DNA from: Hyphomicrobiales bacterium
Lineage (GTDB): Bacteria; Pseudomonadota; Alphaproteobacteria; Rhizobiales; Rhizobiaceae
NCBI GenBank assembly: GCA_900466005.1
Contig: UEGQ01000003.1
Location: 186,001 to 250,000, forward strand
Direction of reading: 5' to 3'
DNA length: 64,000 bases
The translations under genes and the position numbers were made by a program. Shown piece after piece: positions 26,485 through 35,711 of the stretch (the first letter of the stretch is position 1; every line of letters begins with the position of its first letter). Below the pieces are notes generated by a model. The model was not told where the DNA came from and searched no databases. It was given only the letters and a program-made list of their open reading frames with translations.

Positions 26485-27219
26485 TCAGAGGACCTCGGCC
26501 ATTTCGGCGAGGATGGCGCGCGCCGCTTCCTTCGGATCCGGCGCCTTGACGATGGGGCGGGCGACGACGAGATGGCTGGAACCCGCCTTCAGGGCGTCGG
26601 CGGGTGTCATGACCCGCTTCTGGTCACCGCGATCTGCACCGGCCGGCCGGATGCCCGGTGTGACGAGTGCCATGTCGGGACCAATGACCTTGCGAACGGC
26701 GCGCGCCTCTTCTGCCGAGCAGACGATGCCGCCCATGCCGGCCGCACGTGCCTGCTCGGCCCTGCGCAGGACGAGCGTGTGCGGATCATATTCGTAGCCG
26801 GCCTCGACAAGATCGCCTTCGTCCATGGACGTCAGTACGGTCACTCCGAGCAAGCAGAGGCCGGAGCCCTTGGCGGCCTCGACCGCCGCACGCATCGCCT
26901 TCGGATAGGCATGGAGCGTCAGCATCGACATGCCCATCTTCGCAATGTTCTCGACACCAGACGCGACCGTGTTGTCGATGTCGAGCAGCTTCATGTCCAG
27001 AAAGATCTTCTTGCCCGATGCAGCGAGATCGCGGGCGAACTCGAGTCCGCCGGCAAACGCAAGCTGGTAACCGATCTTGTAGAAGAGAATGTCGTCCGAA
27101 AGCTTGTCGACGATCGTCTCGGCTTCACGCAACGTCGGTACGTCCAGTCCGACGATGAGGCGTTCTCGTGCGGTCAAGGGTTCACTCCCGGCCAGTTTTC
27201 CATTGCCGTCCAGTCGCAC
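26485..27219 (-). CDS. pyrF: Orotidine 5'-phosphate decarboxylase
   Basis: 244 residues, TIM-barrel enzyme for the last step of UMP synthesis. The catalytic [11 protein letters not shown] (Asp-x-Lys-x-x-Asp-x-x) is intact, and LIVGLDVPT and VTPGIRPAG are the phosphate and substrate loops. The start is taken as GTG 27219; its ribosome site is weak, and a start a few codons further in is possible. It lies downstream of pmtA on the same strand. Confidence 0.95.
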   Translation of the reverse strand: MRLDGNGKLAGSEPLTARERLIVGLDVPTLREAETIVDKLSDDILFYKIGYQLAFAGGLEFARDLAASGKKIFLDMKLLDIDNTVASGVENIAKMGMSMLTLHAYPKAMRAAVEAAKGSGLCLLGVTVLTSMDEGDLVEAGYEYDPHTLVLRRAEQARAAGMGGIVCSAEEARAVRKVIGPDMALVTPGIRPAGADRGDQKRVMTPADALKAGSSHLVVARPIVKAPDPKEAARAILAEMAEVL

Positions 27220-27260
27220 GTGACGCGGCGATCTGCAAGGGAGAAGGCGAACATTGCCGG

Positions 27261-27854
27261 CTACGCCCGGCGATAGATCCAGAGCTGCGCCGGCGGGATG
27301 TTGCGGACGATGAAGTCGAAGTGCTGGATATGATAGCTATGGGGCTTCGCAATGATCGGCGATACCGGTCCATAGGAAATCTGCACCACCGGGCGACCGG
27401 GCGGCAGCCGGTCGAGAAGAGATTCCAGAAGACGGATTCGATCCTGCATCGGGAAGTTCAGAAGCGGAACGGCAGAGATCACGGAATCGAACTTCTGGCC
27501 CGCCAGCGCGCCGAGCGCGTGGTCGAGATCGAAGGCATCGCCGTGGATGAAGTTCACCGCCGGATAGGTGTCCTTGAGGTGATTGTAGAAGTCTTCGGAA
27601 TATTCGACGGAGACGAGCCTTTCCGCCGGTACGCCGCGGGCGAGGATCGCCTTGGTGATGACCCCCGTACCGGGGCCGAGCTCCAGGACCGGCAACCCGG
27701 AGTTCGGATTGACGATGCTCGCCATCTTCTTTGCAGTGATCGAGGAGGTCGGGACAATGGCGCCAACCAGTTTCGGCCCTTGCATCATGCCCTTGAAGAA
27801 CCGGATCTCCTCATCGAATTTCTTTTCGAACCGTTCCTTCAAACGTCGTACCAT
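27261..27854 (-). CDS. pmtA: Phosphatidylethanolamine N-methyltransferase (Sinorhizobium type)
   Basis: 197 residues, soluble SAM-dependent methyltransferase that methylates phosphatidylethanolamine three times to phosphatidylcholine. The N-terminal [21 protein letters not shown] and [12 protein letters not shown] segments are characteristic of the rhizobial PmtA, and [16 protein letters not shown] is the SAM loop. It is distinct from the membrane-bound Rhodobacter and eukaryotic types. Confidence 0.92.
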   Translation of the reverse strand: MVRRLKERFEKKFDEEIRFFKGMMQGPKLVGAIVPTSSITAKKMASIVNPNSGLPVLELGPGTGVITKAILARGVPAERLVSVEYSEDFYNHLKDTYPAVNFIHGDAFDLDHALGALAGQKFDSVISAVPLLNFPMQDRIRLLESLLDRLPPGRPVVQISYGPVSPIIAKPHSYHIQHFDFIVRNIPPAQLWIYRRA

Positions 27855-27990
27855 GGCCTAATCCTCACCAGCGACCGGATGCGTGCGGCGGCAGTTACGC
27901 CGCCGCTTCGGCTATGTTGCGCCGCTTTGTCGCAAAAACAAGACTAAATGGCGCACGCAGAGCAGAAATCCAATGGAATCACCCGGGCCC

Positions 27991-29109
27991 TCAGACGCGC
28001 ATCGGCATCAGCACATAGAGGGCGTCGTCGCCGGCCGTGTCACGGATGAGCGTCGGCGATCCGGCGTCGGCGAGCATGAAGATCGCATCGTCGCCGGAAA
28101 GCTGCGCGGTGATGTCGAGCAAGTACTTGGCGTTGAAGCCGATCTCCATCGGGTCGTTTTCGTATCCGACCGCGACCTCTTCGGTCGCGCTGCCGGAGTC
28201 GGGATTGTTGACCGTCAGCATGAGGTGACCGTCGGAGAGCGCGAGCTTCACGGCACGCCCGCGTTCCGACGAGATGGTCGATACGCGGTCGACCGCCTGC
28301 GCAAAGGTCTGGCAGTCGACGCGCATTTCCTTGTCGTTCGCTGTCGGAATAACGCGCTGATAGTCGGGAAAGGTGCCGTCGATCAGCTTCGAGGTCATGA
28401 CGATCGAGCCGATGGTGAAGCGAATCTTCGCATCCGAGACTTCGATCGTAACGACGAGATCGGGATTGTCGACCAGCTTCTGTAGTTCGCCGACGGTCTT
28501 GCGCGGGATGATGATCCCCGGCATGCCCTCCGAGCCGGACGGCGCTTCCACGTCGGCACGCGCCAGCCGGTGCCCGTCAGTCGCCACCGCCCGGAGCTTC
28601 AACGCACCTGCACTCTCGATCGTGTGCAGAAAAATGCCGTTCAGATAGTAGCGGGTCTCTTCCGTCGAGATCGCGAACTGCGTGCGATCGATCAGCATCT
28701 TGAGATCGGAGGCCTTCAGCTTGAAGGCATGAGTGAAGGTGCCGGCGGTAAGATCCGGGAAGTCGGACTCCGGCAGGCACTGCAGCGAAAACTTGGAACG
28801 GCCGGAGGCGACCGTCATCGAAGCGCCGTCCGGCGTGGTGGCCAGCAAGACCTCGGCCCCGTCCGGCAGCTTGCGGACGATCTCATAGAGGAGGTGGGCC
28901 GGTACAGTGGTTGCGCCCGCCTGCTCGACCATGGCGGGCGTCGCCTCGGTGATCTCGAGGTCCAGGTCGGTCGCCTTCATGTCGAGGCTGGCGCTTTCCG
29001 CCCGCAGCAACACATTCGACAGGATCGGGATGGTGTTGCGACGTTCGACCACGCGATGGACATGGTTCAGCGATTTGAGGAGGTTGGACCGTTCAAGAGT
29101 GATACGCAT
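27991..29109 (-). CDS. dnaN: DNA polymerase III beta sliding clamp
   Basis: 372 residues, the standard clamp length: three repeated clamp domains, starting MRITLERSNLLKSLNHVHRVVERRNTIP and ending LYVLMPMRV. It tethers polymerase III to DNA and takes part in DnaA inactivation through RIDA. ATG 29109 gives the family N-terminus; the frame upstream is spurious. In this lineage dnaN is unlinked to dnaA, here about 29 kb away. Confidence 0.98.
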   Translation of the reverse strand: MRITLERSNLLKSLNHVHRVVERRNTIPILSNVLLRAESASLDMKATDLDLEITEATPAMVEQAGATTVPAHLLYEIVRKLPDGAEVLLATTPDGASMTVASGRSKFSLQCLPESDFPDLTAGTFTHAFKLKASDLKMLIDRTQFAISTEETRYYLNGIFLHTIESAGALKLRAVATDGHRLARADVEAPSGSEGMPGIIIPRKTVGELQKLVDNPDLVVTIEVSDAKIRFTIGSIVMTSKLIDGTFPDYQRVIPTANDKEMRVDCQTFAQAVDRVSTISSERGRAVKLALSDGHLMLTVNNPDSGSATEEVAVGYENDPMEIGFNAKYLLDITAQLSGDDAIFMLADAGSPTLIRDTAGDDALYVLMPMRV

Positions 29110-29333
29110 AGACTTTACCGCTTTCGACCTGTCGCCATCCGGGGAGCTGGGATGGCCGCAATATGACGCCGCGCTGTTCGTCGGCCCGAGAATGTGGACG
29201 CGCAAAATGGCAGCAAAAGGCGGTCGATTGCAAGAGGCATCGCGCGCGAGCGCGTGGATTGCGCATGACGGCCTTGTCGGACGGCGGACGCTGAACCATA
29301 AAGGCCCTTGTCATCCCCGAAAGGACGCCGATC

Positions 29334-30248
29334 GTGACAGACATCCGGAAGAACGCCGAGGCGTCGCCGAAGACCTATCGCCTCTATGATGCCGTGATCT
29401 CCGCCCGACCGCTCGAGCCAGCGCTCTATCTCGTCGCGACGCCGATCGGCAATCTCGGCGACATTACGCTGCGGGCGCTCGAGGTGCTCGCCGGGGCCGA
29501 TGTGCTCGCCTGCGAAGACACGCGCGTGACCCGCGTTCTACTGGATCGCTATGGTATCCACAACCGGCCGATCGCCTACCATGAACACAATGCAGAGGTG
29601 GCGGGGCCGAAGCTGCTTGCGGCTCTTACGGAGGGCAGATCCGTGGCGTTGGTTTCCGATGCCGGCACGCCGCTCGTCTCCGATCCCGGCTATCGACTTG
29701 GGCGCGTGGCGATCGAGGCCGGTTGCCGCGTCGTGCCGATTCCCGGTCCGTCCGCGCCGCTCGCCGCCCTCGTCGGCTCCGGCCTGCCGAATGACGCCTT
29801 CTTCTTTGCGGGGTTCCTGCCAACGAAAGACAAGGCGCGACGGGATCGACTGGAGGAGGTGCGACAGGTCCCGGGCACCCTGTTGTTTTTCGAATCGCCG
29901 CACCGTATCGGAGTTACGCTGTCCGCCGCGGAGGATGTCCTTGGTCCCGCGCGCCAAGCCTGCGTCTGTCGCGAACTCACGAAGACATTCGAGGAGTTTC
30001 GGCGCGGCACCCTCGCGGAACTCGCGGATTACTATAGTGGTGACCGCGTGGTGAAGGGCGAGATCGTGCTGGTGATCGGCCCGCCCGCTCCCCCGGAGGC
30101 GCCGGCGCAGGAAGACGTCGATACGCTCCTGAAGCGCCTTGCTGCCGATCTCCCCGCCGGCAAGGTTGCAACCGAGGCGGCAAGGCAGATAGGGCTGCCC
30201 CGCAAGGACCTCTACCAGCGGATTCTCGAGCTCAAGGACGAGAAATGA
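29334..30248 (+). CDS. rsmI: 16S rRNA C1402 2'-O-methyltransferase
   Basis: 304 residues of the tetrapyrrole-methylase fold. LYLVATPIGNLGDITLRALEVL and ACEDTRVTRVLL mark RsmI, with FFAGFLPTK and FFESPHRI later. It methylates the ribose of C1402 in the decoding centre. It starts with GTG at 29334, with AAAGGA upstream. Its stop overlaps the yraN start by four bases, a widely conserved pairing. Confidence 0.96.
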   Translation: MTDIRKNAEASPKTYRLYDAVISARPLEPALYLVATPIGNLGDITLRALEVLAGADVLACEDTRVTRVLLDRYGIHNRPIAYHEHNAEVAGPKLLAALTEGRSVALVSDAGTPLVSDPGYRLGRVAIEAGCRVVPIPGPSAPLAALVGSGLPNDAFFFAGFLPTKDKARRDRLEEVRQVPGTLLFFESPHRIGVTLSAAEDVLGPARQACVCRELTKTFEEFRRGTLAELADYYSGDRVVKGEIVLVIGPPAPPEAPAQEDVDTLLKRLAADLPAGKVATEAARQIGLPRKDLYQRILELKDEK

Positions 30249-30628
30249 GCAACGGCCGGCCCGAGGATAGACGACCCGACGGCCGGCGGCTCAAGGCGGA
30301 ACGACGCGGGCGCCTTTCCGAGTACATTGCGGCGCTTTTTCTTCTTCTCAAGGGGTACCGTATTGTCGCCTTGCGCTTTCGCACCCGCGCTGGCGAGATC
30401 GACATCATTGCGCGCAAAGGCGCGCTTGCCGTTTTCGTGGAAGTGAAGGCCCGCCGTCTGGAGCGCAGCGCCGTCGACGCCGTGAGCTTCCATACCCAGA
30501 AGCGCATACGGGCCGCGAGCGCAATCTGGCTCTCGCGGCAACGGGACGCGGCGGAGTTGTCGCTCCGGTATGACATTGTTGCCGTCCGCCCCGCGCGCAT
30601 TCCGCGGCACTTCGAGGATGCTTTCTGA
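30245..30628 (+). CDS. yraN: YraN family endonuclease-like protein
   Basis: 127 residues of UPF0102. The core GEIDIIARKGALAVFVEVKAR is a PD-(D/E)XK nuclease-like motif, preceded by RGRLSEYIAALFLLLKGYRI. The function is not established; the partner of rsmI in most proteobacteria. Translationally coupled to rsmI by ATGA. Confidence 0.93.
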   Translation: MSNGRPEDRRPDGRRLKAERRGRLSEYIAALFLLLKGYRIVALRFRTRAGEIDIIARKGALAVFVEVKARRLERSAVDAVSFHTQKRIRAASAIWLSRQRDAAELSLRYDIVAVRPARIPRHFEDAF

Positions 30629-30658
30629 CCACGCGTTGCTTGGAGCAAATCCTCCAAA

Positions 30659-30712
30659 TTGTCACGGGAATGACATGGAAGTTTTAAGGCGGCGTCACAG
30701 AAGCCGAATAAT
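30659..30712 (+). promoter_or_regulatory. Candidate PhoB box and promoter of ugpB
   Basis: Bases 30659-30676 read TTGTCAC-GGGA-ATGACAT, two heptamers 11 bases apart that each match five of seven positions of the PhoB repeat CTGTCAT. A further heptamer in the same 11-base phase, GCGTCAC, is at 30692, and AATAAT at 30707-30712 is a possible -10. The ugp genes are phosphate-starvation genes in E. coli and S. meliloti, which supports the call despite modest matches. Confidence 0.5.
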
Positions 30713-30750
30713 GCAGTCCTCACCCCAATACCGGCGGAGAGGATTTTTCC

Positions 30751-32049
30751 ATGTTCAAGAAGCTTTCACTGGCAGCGCTGGCCCTGTCCATGACCGCAAG
30801 CACCTCGCTTGCTGCGACCAACATCACCTGGTGGCACGGCATGGGTGGCCGCAACGGCGAAGTCATCAACGAGGTGGCCCAGAAGTTCAACGGGGCCCAG
30901 ACCGAATGCGCGCTGACGCCGGTCTCCAAGGGTTCCTATGAAGAAGCCCTGTCTGCCGGTATTGCCGCTTTTCGTTCCGGCGAGCAGCCGAATATCCTCC
31001 AGGTCTTCGACGCAGGCGCTGCCACCATCATCAATGCCAAGGGCGCCGTCATTCCGGCAGAAGATCTGATCAAGCAGGCCGGTTACGACTTTAATCGCGA
31101 CGACTTCATCGAAGGCGTTCGCTACTTCTATGCCGATTCCGAGGGCAAGTTCGTCGGCATGCCGTTCAACTCTTCGGCGCCGATCATGTATGTCAACACC
31201 GACGCCCTGAAGAAGGCAGGTGTCGAAGCACCGAAGACCTGGGAAGAGTTCGAAGCCATCGCTCCGAAACTCAAGGAAGCCGGGTATACCCCGCTTGTCC
31301 AGTCGCAGCTCACCTGGCAGTTCACGGAGAACTTCTTCTCACGCCATAACTTGCAGTTCGCCTCGAACAACAACGGCTATGACAGCGTCACGGACACGAC
31401 GATCAACGTCACCGATCCGAACCACGTCATGATGTATGAAAAGCTGAAGGCCTGGTACGATCAGGGACTGTTCGGCTATTACGGCGCCGGCTGGAACGAC
31501 AACCAGAAGCCCTTCGAAGAAGGCAAGGTTGCGCTCTGGATCGGTTCCTCGGGTTCGTTCGGTGGCTTGCAGAAGACGGCAACCATGCCCTTTTCGGCAA
31601 CGTTCCTGCCTTACTGGAAGTCAGTCATTCCTGAGGGTGTTCACACCTTCATCGGCGGTGCTTCGCTGTTCGCCATGGCCGGCAAGCCGGAAGCCGAAAA
31701 CAAATGTGTCGCATCCTTCTTCCACTTCCTGACCTCGCCCGAGATCCAGAAGTTCTATCACCAGTCGACCGGCTACGTCGCCATCACCAAGGCAGCTTAC
31801 GAGCTGGCCAAGAAGGAAGGCTACTACAACGAGAAGCCGGCCGCCGAAGTCGGCATCCAGCAGCTCTCGCTGCCGGGCGCCGAGTGGGACAAGGGCTACC
31901 GCCTGGGCTTCTACCCGCAGATCCGTACGGTGATGGAACGCGAATACAACCGCATCTTCTCCGGCGAAACCACGCCGAAGGACGCGATGGAAGCCATCAA
32001 GAAGGAAGCCGACGAGCTGCTCGCCCGCTTCGCCAAGACCGCCGGCTGA
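30751..32049 (+). CDS. ugpB: sn-Glycerol-3-phosphate ABC transporter, binding protein
   Basis: 432 residues with a signal peptide (residues 1-22, cut after SLAA) and a type 1 solute-binding fold typical of UgpB: TNITWWHGMGGRNGEVINEVA, GAATIINAKGAVIPAEDLI, GMPFNSSAPIMYVNTDALKKAG and PEIQKFYHQSTGYVAIT. It delivers glycerol-3-phosphate or glycerophosphodiesters to the permease in the periplasm. It is first in ugpBAEC, behind a candidate Pho box and followed by a strong hairpin. Confidence 0.96.
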   Translation: MFKKLSLAALALSMTASTSLAATNITWWHGMGGRNGEVINEVAQKFNGAQTECALTPVSKGSYEEALSAGIAAFRSGEQPNILQVFDAGAATIINAKGAVIPAEDLIKQAGYDFNRDDFIEGVRYFYADSEGKFVGMPFNSSAPIMYVNTDALKKAGVEAPKTWEEFEAIAPKLKEAGYTPLVQSQLTWQFTENFFSRHNLQFASNNNGYDSVTDTTINVTDPNHVMMYEKLKAWYDQGLFGYYGAGWNDNQKPFEEGKVALWIGSSGSFGGLQKTATMPFSATFLPYWKSVIPEGVHTFIGGASLFAMAGKPEAENKCVASFFHFLTSPEIQKFYHQSTGYVAITKAAYELAKKEGYYNEKPAAEVGIQQLSLPGAEWDKGYRLGFYPQIRTVMEREYNRIFSGETTPKDAMEAIKKEADELLARFAKTAG

Positions 32050-32074
32050 TTTCCGGAACCTGATGTGTTGAGCT

Positions 32075-32096
32075 CCCGGGGGTTTTCGCCCCCGGG
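32075..32096 (+). terminator. Hairpin between ugpB and ugpA
   Basis: CCCGGGGG (32075-32082) and CCCCCGGG (32089-32096) pair perfectly around a TTTTCG loop, followed by GTTTG. It lies in the ugpB-ugpA gap. Such hairpins after binding-protein genes usually stop part of the transcripts or protect the ugpB message so that binding protein exceeds permease. Confidence 0.75.
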
Positions 32097-32117
32097 GTTT
32101 GCTTTGAAAGGCACACG

Positions 32118-32999
32118 ATGAAGCGCGTCCAGTTTTCCTCGCGATTTCTGCCCTATCTGTTCCTTCTGCCGCAGTTCGCGATCATTGCGGTCTTCTTCTA
32201 CTGGCCGTCGGCGCAGGCAATCCGTTCCTCGTTCTTCATCGAGGATCCGTTCGGCTTCGGTGAGAGCTTCGTCGGCCTCAGCAACTACAGCGACGCGCTG
32301 AGCTCGCCGGAATATCTCAAGATCGCCCGCTTCACGATCGCCTACAGCCTGATTGTGACCTTCCTCACGTTGTCGCTGGGACTGCTGCTGGCGCTGAAGG
32401 CCGATGCCGTCATCCGCGGCCAGTCTGCCTACAAGACGCTGCTGATTGTCGTCTATGCCATCGCCCCGCCGGTCGCGGGTCTGATCGGGATGATGTTCTT
32501 CGACCTGCATATCGGGCCGTTCGTCAAGTTCGTCTCGCTCTTCGGCTGGGATATGAAGGTCGGCATCAACTATTTCGATACGGCATTCGCGATGGTGGCG
32601 GTCGCCGTCTGGAACCAGATCCCCTACAATTTCATCTTCTTCCTGTCCGGACTGCAGGGCATTCCCGCGTCCATCCGCGAGGCGGCGGCGATCGACTGCA
32701 AGTCCGGTACGCGGCGCTTCTGGACGGTGATCCTTCCGCTCCTGACGCCGACGGCGTTTTTTCTGCTGGTCATAAACATGACCTATTCGCTGTTCGACAC
32801 GTTCGGCGTCATCGACGTGATCGTGAAAGACAAGGCTGCCAACAATCCGATCACCCTTGTCTACAAGGTCTATCTCGACGGTTTTCGCGGCAACGACCTT
32901 GGTGCGTCCTCGGCGCAGTCGGTGATCCTGATGGCCGTGGTGCTGGTGCTGACGCTGATCCAGTTCCGCTTCATCGAACGCCGCGTTCACTACGGCTGA
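32118..32999 (+). CDS. ugpA: sn-Glycerol-3-phosphate ABC transporter, permease
   Basis: 293 residues, six membrane helices of an ABC type I importer. The coupling loop near residue 190 reads ASIREAAAIDCKSGTRRFWTVILPLLTP, matching the EAA signature. Start ATG 32118 with AAAGG upstream. Pairs with UgpE to form the inner-membrane channel; the gene gap to ugpE is ten bases. Confidence 0.95.
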   Translation: MKRVQFSSRFLPYLFLLPQFAIIAVFFYWPSAQAIRSSFFIEDPFGFGESFVGLSNYSDALSSPEYLKIARFTIAYSLIVTFLTLSLGLLLALKADAVIRGQSAYKTLLIVVYAIAPPVAGLIGMMFFDLHIGPFVKFVSLFGWDMKVGINYFDTAFAMVAVAVWNQIPYNFIFFLSGLQGIPASIREAAAIDCKSGTRRFWTVILPLLTPTAFFLLVINMTYSLFDTFGVIDVIVKDKAANNPITLVYKVYLDGFRGNDLGASSAQSVILMAVVLVLTLIQFRFIERRVHYG

Positions 33000-33009
33000 G
33001 GAGGATCGG

Positions 33010-33852
33010 ATGTACAGAACCAAATTCTTCGACCACCTGATCCTGATCGCCGGCGTCGTGCTGATGCTCGGGCCGCTTGTGGTTGCCTTCACCACCTCCA
33101 CACACAGCGCGGCGGAAATTCATGCGAAGGGCCTGATGCTGAGCGTTGGCGACCAGGTCGGGGAGACCTACAGCAAGGTGCTGTTCCATGGCGGCGGCTT
33201 CACCGGAAAGGTCACCGGCCTGACCATGGCGTGGAACTCGCTGATCCTCGGCATCGGTTTCGCCGTCGGCAAGATCGTGCTCTCGATGATGGCGGCCTAT
33301 GCCATCGTCTATTTTCGCTTCCGTCTTGCGACCCTCGCCTTCTGGCTGATCTTCACGACGCTGCTGCTGCCGCTCGAGGTGCGCATCATGCCGTCCTACC
33401 AGGTGATGAGCGAGCTCGGGCTGTTGAACACCCATACCGGTCTCATCCTGCCGCTGCTCGCGTCGGCGACCGGAACCTTCTTCTTCCGGCAGTTCTTCAA
33501 GTCCGTGCCGGAGGAGTTGCTCGAGGCTGCGCGCATAGATGGCGCGGGGCCGATCAAATTCTTCATCGACGTTCTGGTGCCGCTGTCGCGGACAATGATC
33601 GCTGCGGTCTTCATCATCATGTTCGTTTACGGTTGGAACCAGTATCTCTGGCCGTTGCTGATGACCACGGACGAGAGCTTTTACACTCTGATGCGCGGCA
33701 TCAAGCAGATCCTTCAGGTCTGGGTCGGCTCGCAGATTCCCGACTACAACGAGGCATTCGCCATGGCCGTTCTCGCCATGCTGCCGCCCGTGATCGTCGT
33801 CGTGATCTTCCAAAGCTGGTTCATCAAGGGCCTGACGGAAACCGACAAGTAG
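33010..33852 (+). CDS. ugpE: sn-Glycerol-3-phosphate ABC transporter, permease
   Basis: 280 residues, six membrane helices with the EAA loop [28 protein letters not shown] near residue 165. It forms the second half of the permease with UgpA. GAGGA precedes the ATG at 33010, and the ATPase gene follows after 14 bases. Confidence 0.95.
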   Translation: MYRTKFFDHLILIAGVVLMLGPLVVAFTTSTHSAAEIHAKGLMLSVGDQVGETYSKVLFHGGGFTGKVTGLTMAWNSLILGIGFAVGKIVLSMMAAYAIVYFRFRLATLAFWLIFTTLLLPLEVRIMPSYQVMSELGLLNTHTGLILPLLASATGTFFFRQFFKSVPEELLEAARIDGAGPIKFFIDVLVPLSRTMIAAVFIIMFVYGWNQYLWPLLMTTDESFYTLMRGIKQILQVWVGSQIPDYNEAFAMAVLAMLPPVIVVVIFQSWFIKGLTETDK

Positions 33853-33866
33853 GAAAGGTTGAGCAC

Positions 33867-34982
33867 ATGGCTTCCATTCACATCGACCAGGTTTCGAAGA
33901 TTTATGACGGCGGCGTGCATGCCGTGAAGGCGATCGACATCGAGATCGGCGACGGCGAGTTCATCGTGCTGGTCGGGCCTTCCGGTTGCGGCAAGTCCAC
34001 CTTGCTGCGCATGGTCGCCGGGCTGGAGACGATTTCGGAGGGCACGGTCAGGATCGACGACCGCATCGTTAACCGGATCGAACCGGCGGATCGCGACATC
34101 GCCATGGTGTTCCAGAACTACGCGCTCTATCCACACATGACTGTCTACGACAACCTCGCCTACGGCCTGAAGAACCGCGGCACCCCGAAGGTTGAAATCG
34201 CGGCGCGCGTGGCGGAAGCTGCCCGCATGCTGGAAATCGAACCCTATCTGGGCCGCAAGCCGCGGGCGCTCTCCGGCGGGCAGCGCCAGCGTGTTGCCAT
34301 GGGCCGCGCCATCGTCCGCAAGCCGGCAGCCTTTCTCTTCGATGAGCCGCTTTCGAATCTCGATGCGAAGCTGCGCGTGACCATGCGCGGCGAGATTCGC
34401 CGACTGCAGCGGCGTCTCGGCACCACGGCGCTCTATGTGACGCACGACCAGTTGGAAGCGATGACACTTGCCGATCGCCTCGTGGTCCTGAACGCGGGCC
34501 GGATCGAGCAGATCGGCACGCCGCTGGAGGTCTATCGCAATCCCGCCTCAACCTTCGTCGCGAGCTTCATAGGTTCGCCTGCGATGAACCTCGTCAAGGG
34601 TGTGGTCGACGGCGACCGCCTGCGGATCGGCGAAACGAGCATTGCGATCGGGCGACCTGCAGTCGCTTCAGGGCCGGTGACCGTCGGCGTACGTGCCGAG
34701 GACCTTGTCGTCGCCGCGGAAGGTACGCCATCGTTGCCGTTCACCGTCGATTACGTCGAGGAGCTCGGCGCACACCGCCTTGTTCACGGGTTTGTCGCCG
34801 GTCAGCCGCTGACGGTCACCCTCGATCTCGAAACAGAGATCGCATCGGACATGCGGGTGACGGCACCTGCCGAGCGGCTGCATTTTTTCGCGGCCGACAC
34901 AGGCAGACGGATCGAACCTTTCGCCGAGGTTCCGGCGGTTGTATCCGCCAATGTCGTTCGGCACGGCGTTCTTTCAGCTTGA
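33867..34982 (+). CDS. ugpC: sn-Glycerol-3-phosphate ABC transporter, ATPase
   Basis: 371 residues. ABC ATPase with Walker [10 protein letters not shown] (residues 36-44), Q-loop [11 protein letters not shown], signature [17 protein letters not shown], Walker [13 protein letters not shown] and the switch His in [10 protein letters not shown], followed by the C-terminal MalK-type regulatory (TOBE) domain. In E. coli UgpC binds regulatory partners through that domain. ATG 33867 is chosen because AAAGG lies upstream and the protein then starts at the family N-terminus. Confidence 0.96.
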   Translation: MASIHIDQVSKIYDGGVHAVKAIDIEIGDGEFIVLVGPSGCGKSTLLRMVAGLETISEGTVRIDDRIVNRIEPADRDIAMVFQNYALYPHMTVYDNLAYGLKNRGTPKVEIAARVAEAARMLEIEPYLGRKPRALSGGQRQRVAMGRAIVRKPAAFLFDEPLSNLDAKLRVTMRGEIRRLQRRLGTTALYVTHDQLEAMTLADRLVVLNAGRIEQIGTPLEVYRNPASTFVASFIGSPAMNLVKGVVDGDRLRIGETSIAIGRPAVASGPVTVGVRAEDLVVAAEGTPSLPFTVDYVEELGAHRLVHGFVAGQPLTVTLDLETEIASDMRVTAPAERLHFFAADTGRRIEPFAEVPAVVSANVVRHGVLSA

Positions 34983-35024
34983 TCCGACGGTTCCGACCGG
35001 CATCTCTGTCTTCGGGAAATGTCG

Positions 35025-35047
35025 AAATCGTCGGTTGCAGACGATTT
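35025..35047 (+). terminator. Possible terminator after ugpC
   Basis: AAATCGTC and GACGATTT pair perfectly over eight bases around a seven-base loop, and TTAACG follows, about 40 bases after the ugpC stop. The T-run is short (the stem itself ends in TTT then T), so termination is plausible but not certain. Confidence 0.5.
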
Positions 35048-35122
35048 TAACGATCGTACTAATCGTGTTCTTACGCCTGCCTGCTACTTCCTCACGAAAC
35101 CAACGTTTTCGAGGGAGGGAAC

Positions 35123-35623
35123 ATGGCTCTGAAGCTTCTTCTCGTCAGCATGGCAGGTGCGCTCGCGACATTGCCGAAGGAACGGCAGCTCGGAGAACGT
35201 CCGCCAGTGGTCGCAGCAAACAGTGGCATGCTGGCACTGAAGCCCGCGCCGATCAATCCGGACTGGATCATTCGGGGGACCCCGGTGGCCCGTGTAGGCG
35301 ATCATTCGACGAGTACGGACGAGGCGAGTTCGACGGCCGTCTGGGATTGCACCGCCGGCGAGTTCCGCTGGTACTTCGGCTGGGACGAGACCGTGGTGAT
35401 CCAGGAGGGCGAGGTTCATGTCACGGCGGAAGACGGCAGCGAACGAGTGCTGAAGGCCGGCGACATCGCCTATTTCCGCGGCGGCACCTGGGCCACCTGG
35501 CGGGTCGATAATTACGTCCGCAAGATCGCCTTCCTGCGCAAGCCGTTTCCGGAGCCGCTCGCGACCCTCTACAGGATCCGCAATGCGTTGCGCTCTCCGT
35601 CTGGTCGGGGCTTCTTCGGCTGA
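35123..35623 (+). CDS. Cupin domain protein (EutQ/DUF861-like)
   Basis: 166 residues. The N-terminus (MALKLLLVSMAGALATL) is hydrophobic and could be a signal or anchor, which is unusual for this group. The cupin core runs from FRWYFGWDETVVIQEGEVHVT to GDIAYFRGGTWATWRV, with the small beta-barrel motifs of DUF861 proteins. GGGAGGG precedes the ATG by about six bases. The ligand is unknown. It stands alone between ugpC and gshB; a six-base hairpin overlaps its stop. Confidence 0.8.
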   Translation: MALKLLLVSMAGALATLPKERQLGERPPVVAANSGMLALKPAPINPDWIIRGTPVARVGDHSTSTDEASSTAVWDCTAGEFRWYFGWDETVVIQEGEVHVTAEDGSERVLKAGDIAYFRGGTWATWRVDNYVRKIAFLRKPFPEPLATLYRIRNALRSPSGRGFFG

Positions 35624-35711
35624 ACCGAGGTTCAGAAAATTAGGACGCCGCGACGTTGCCATCGCGGCGGCGGCGGCCTACATCTGACCTGCTTTCAACG
35701 AGGGGCAGGCA

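Noticed and set aside
30751..34982. ugp operon as a recently transferred island
   Set aside because: No mobile element, direct repeat or tRNA at either end, and base and codon use look like the neighbours.
35620..35635. Terminator hairpin of the cupin gene
   Set aside because: CTGAAC/GTTCAG is only six bases, overlaps the stop codon and has no T-run.
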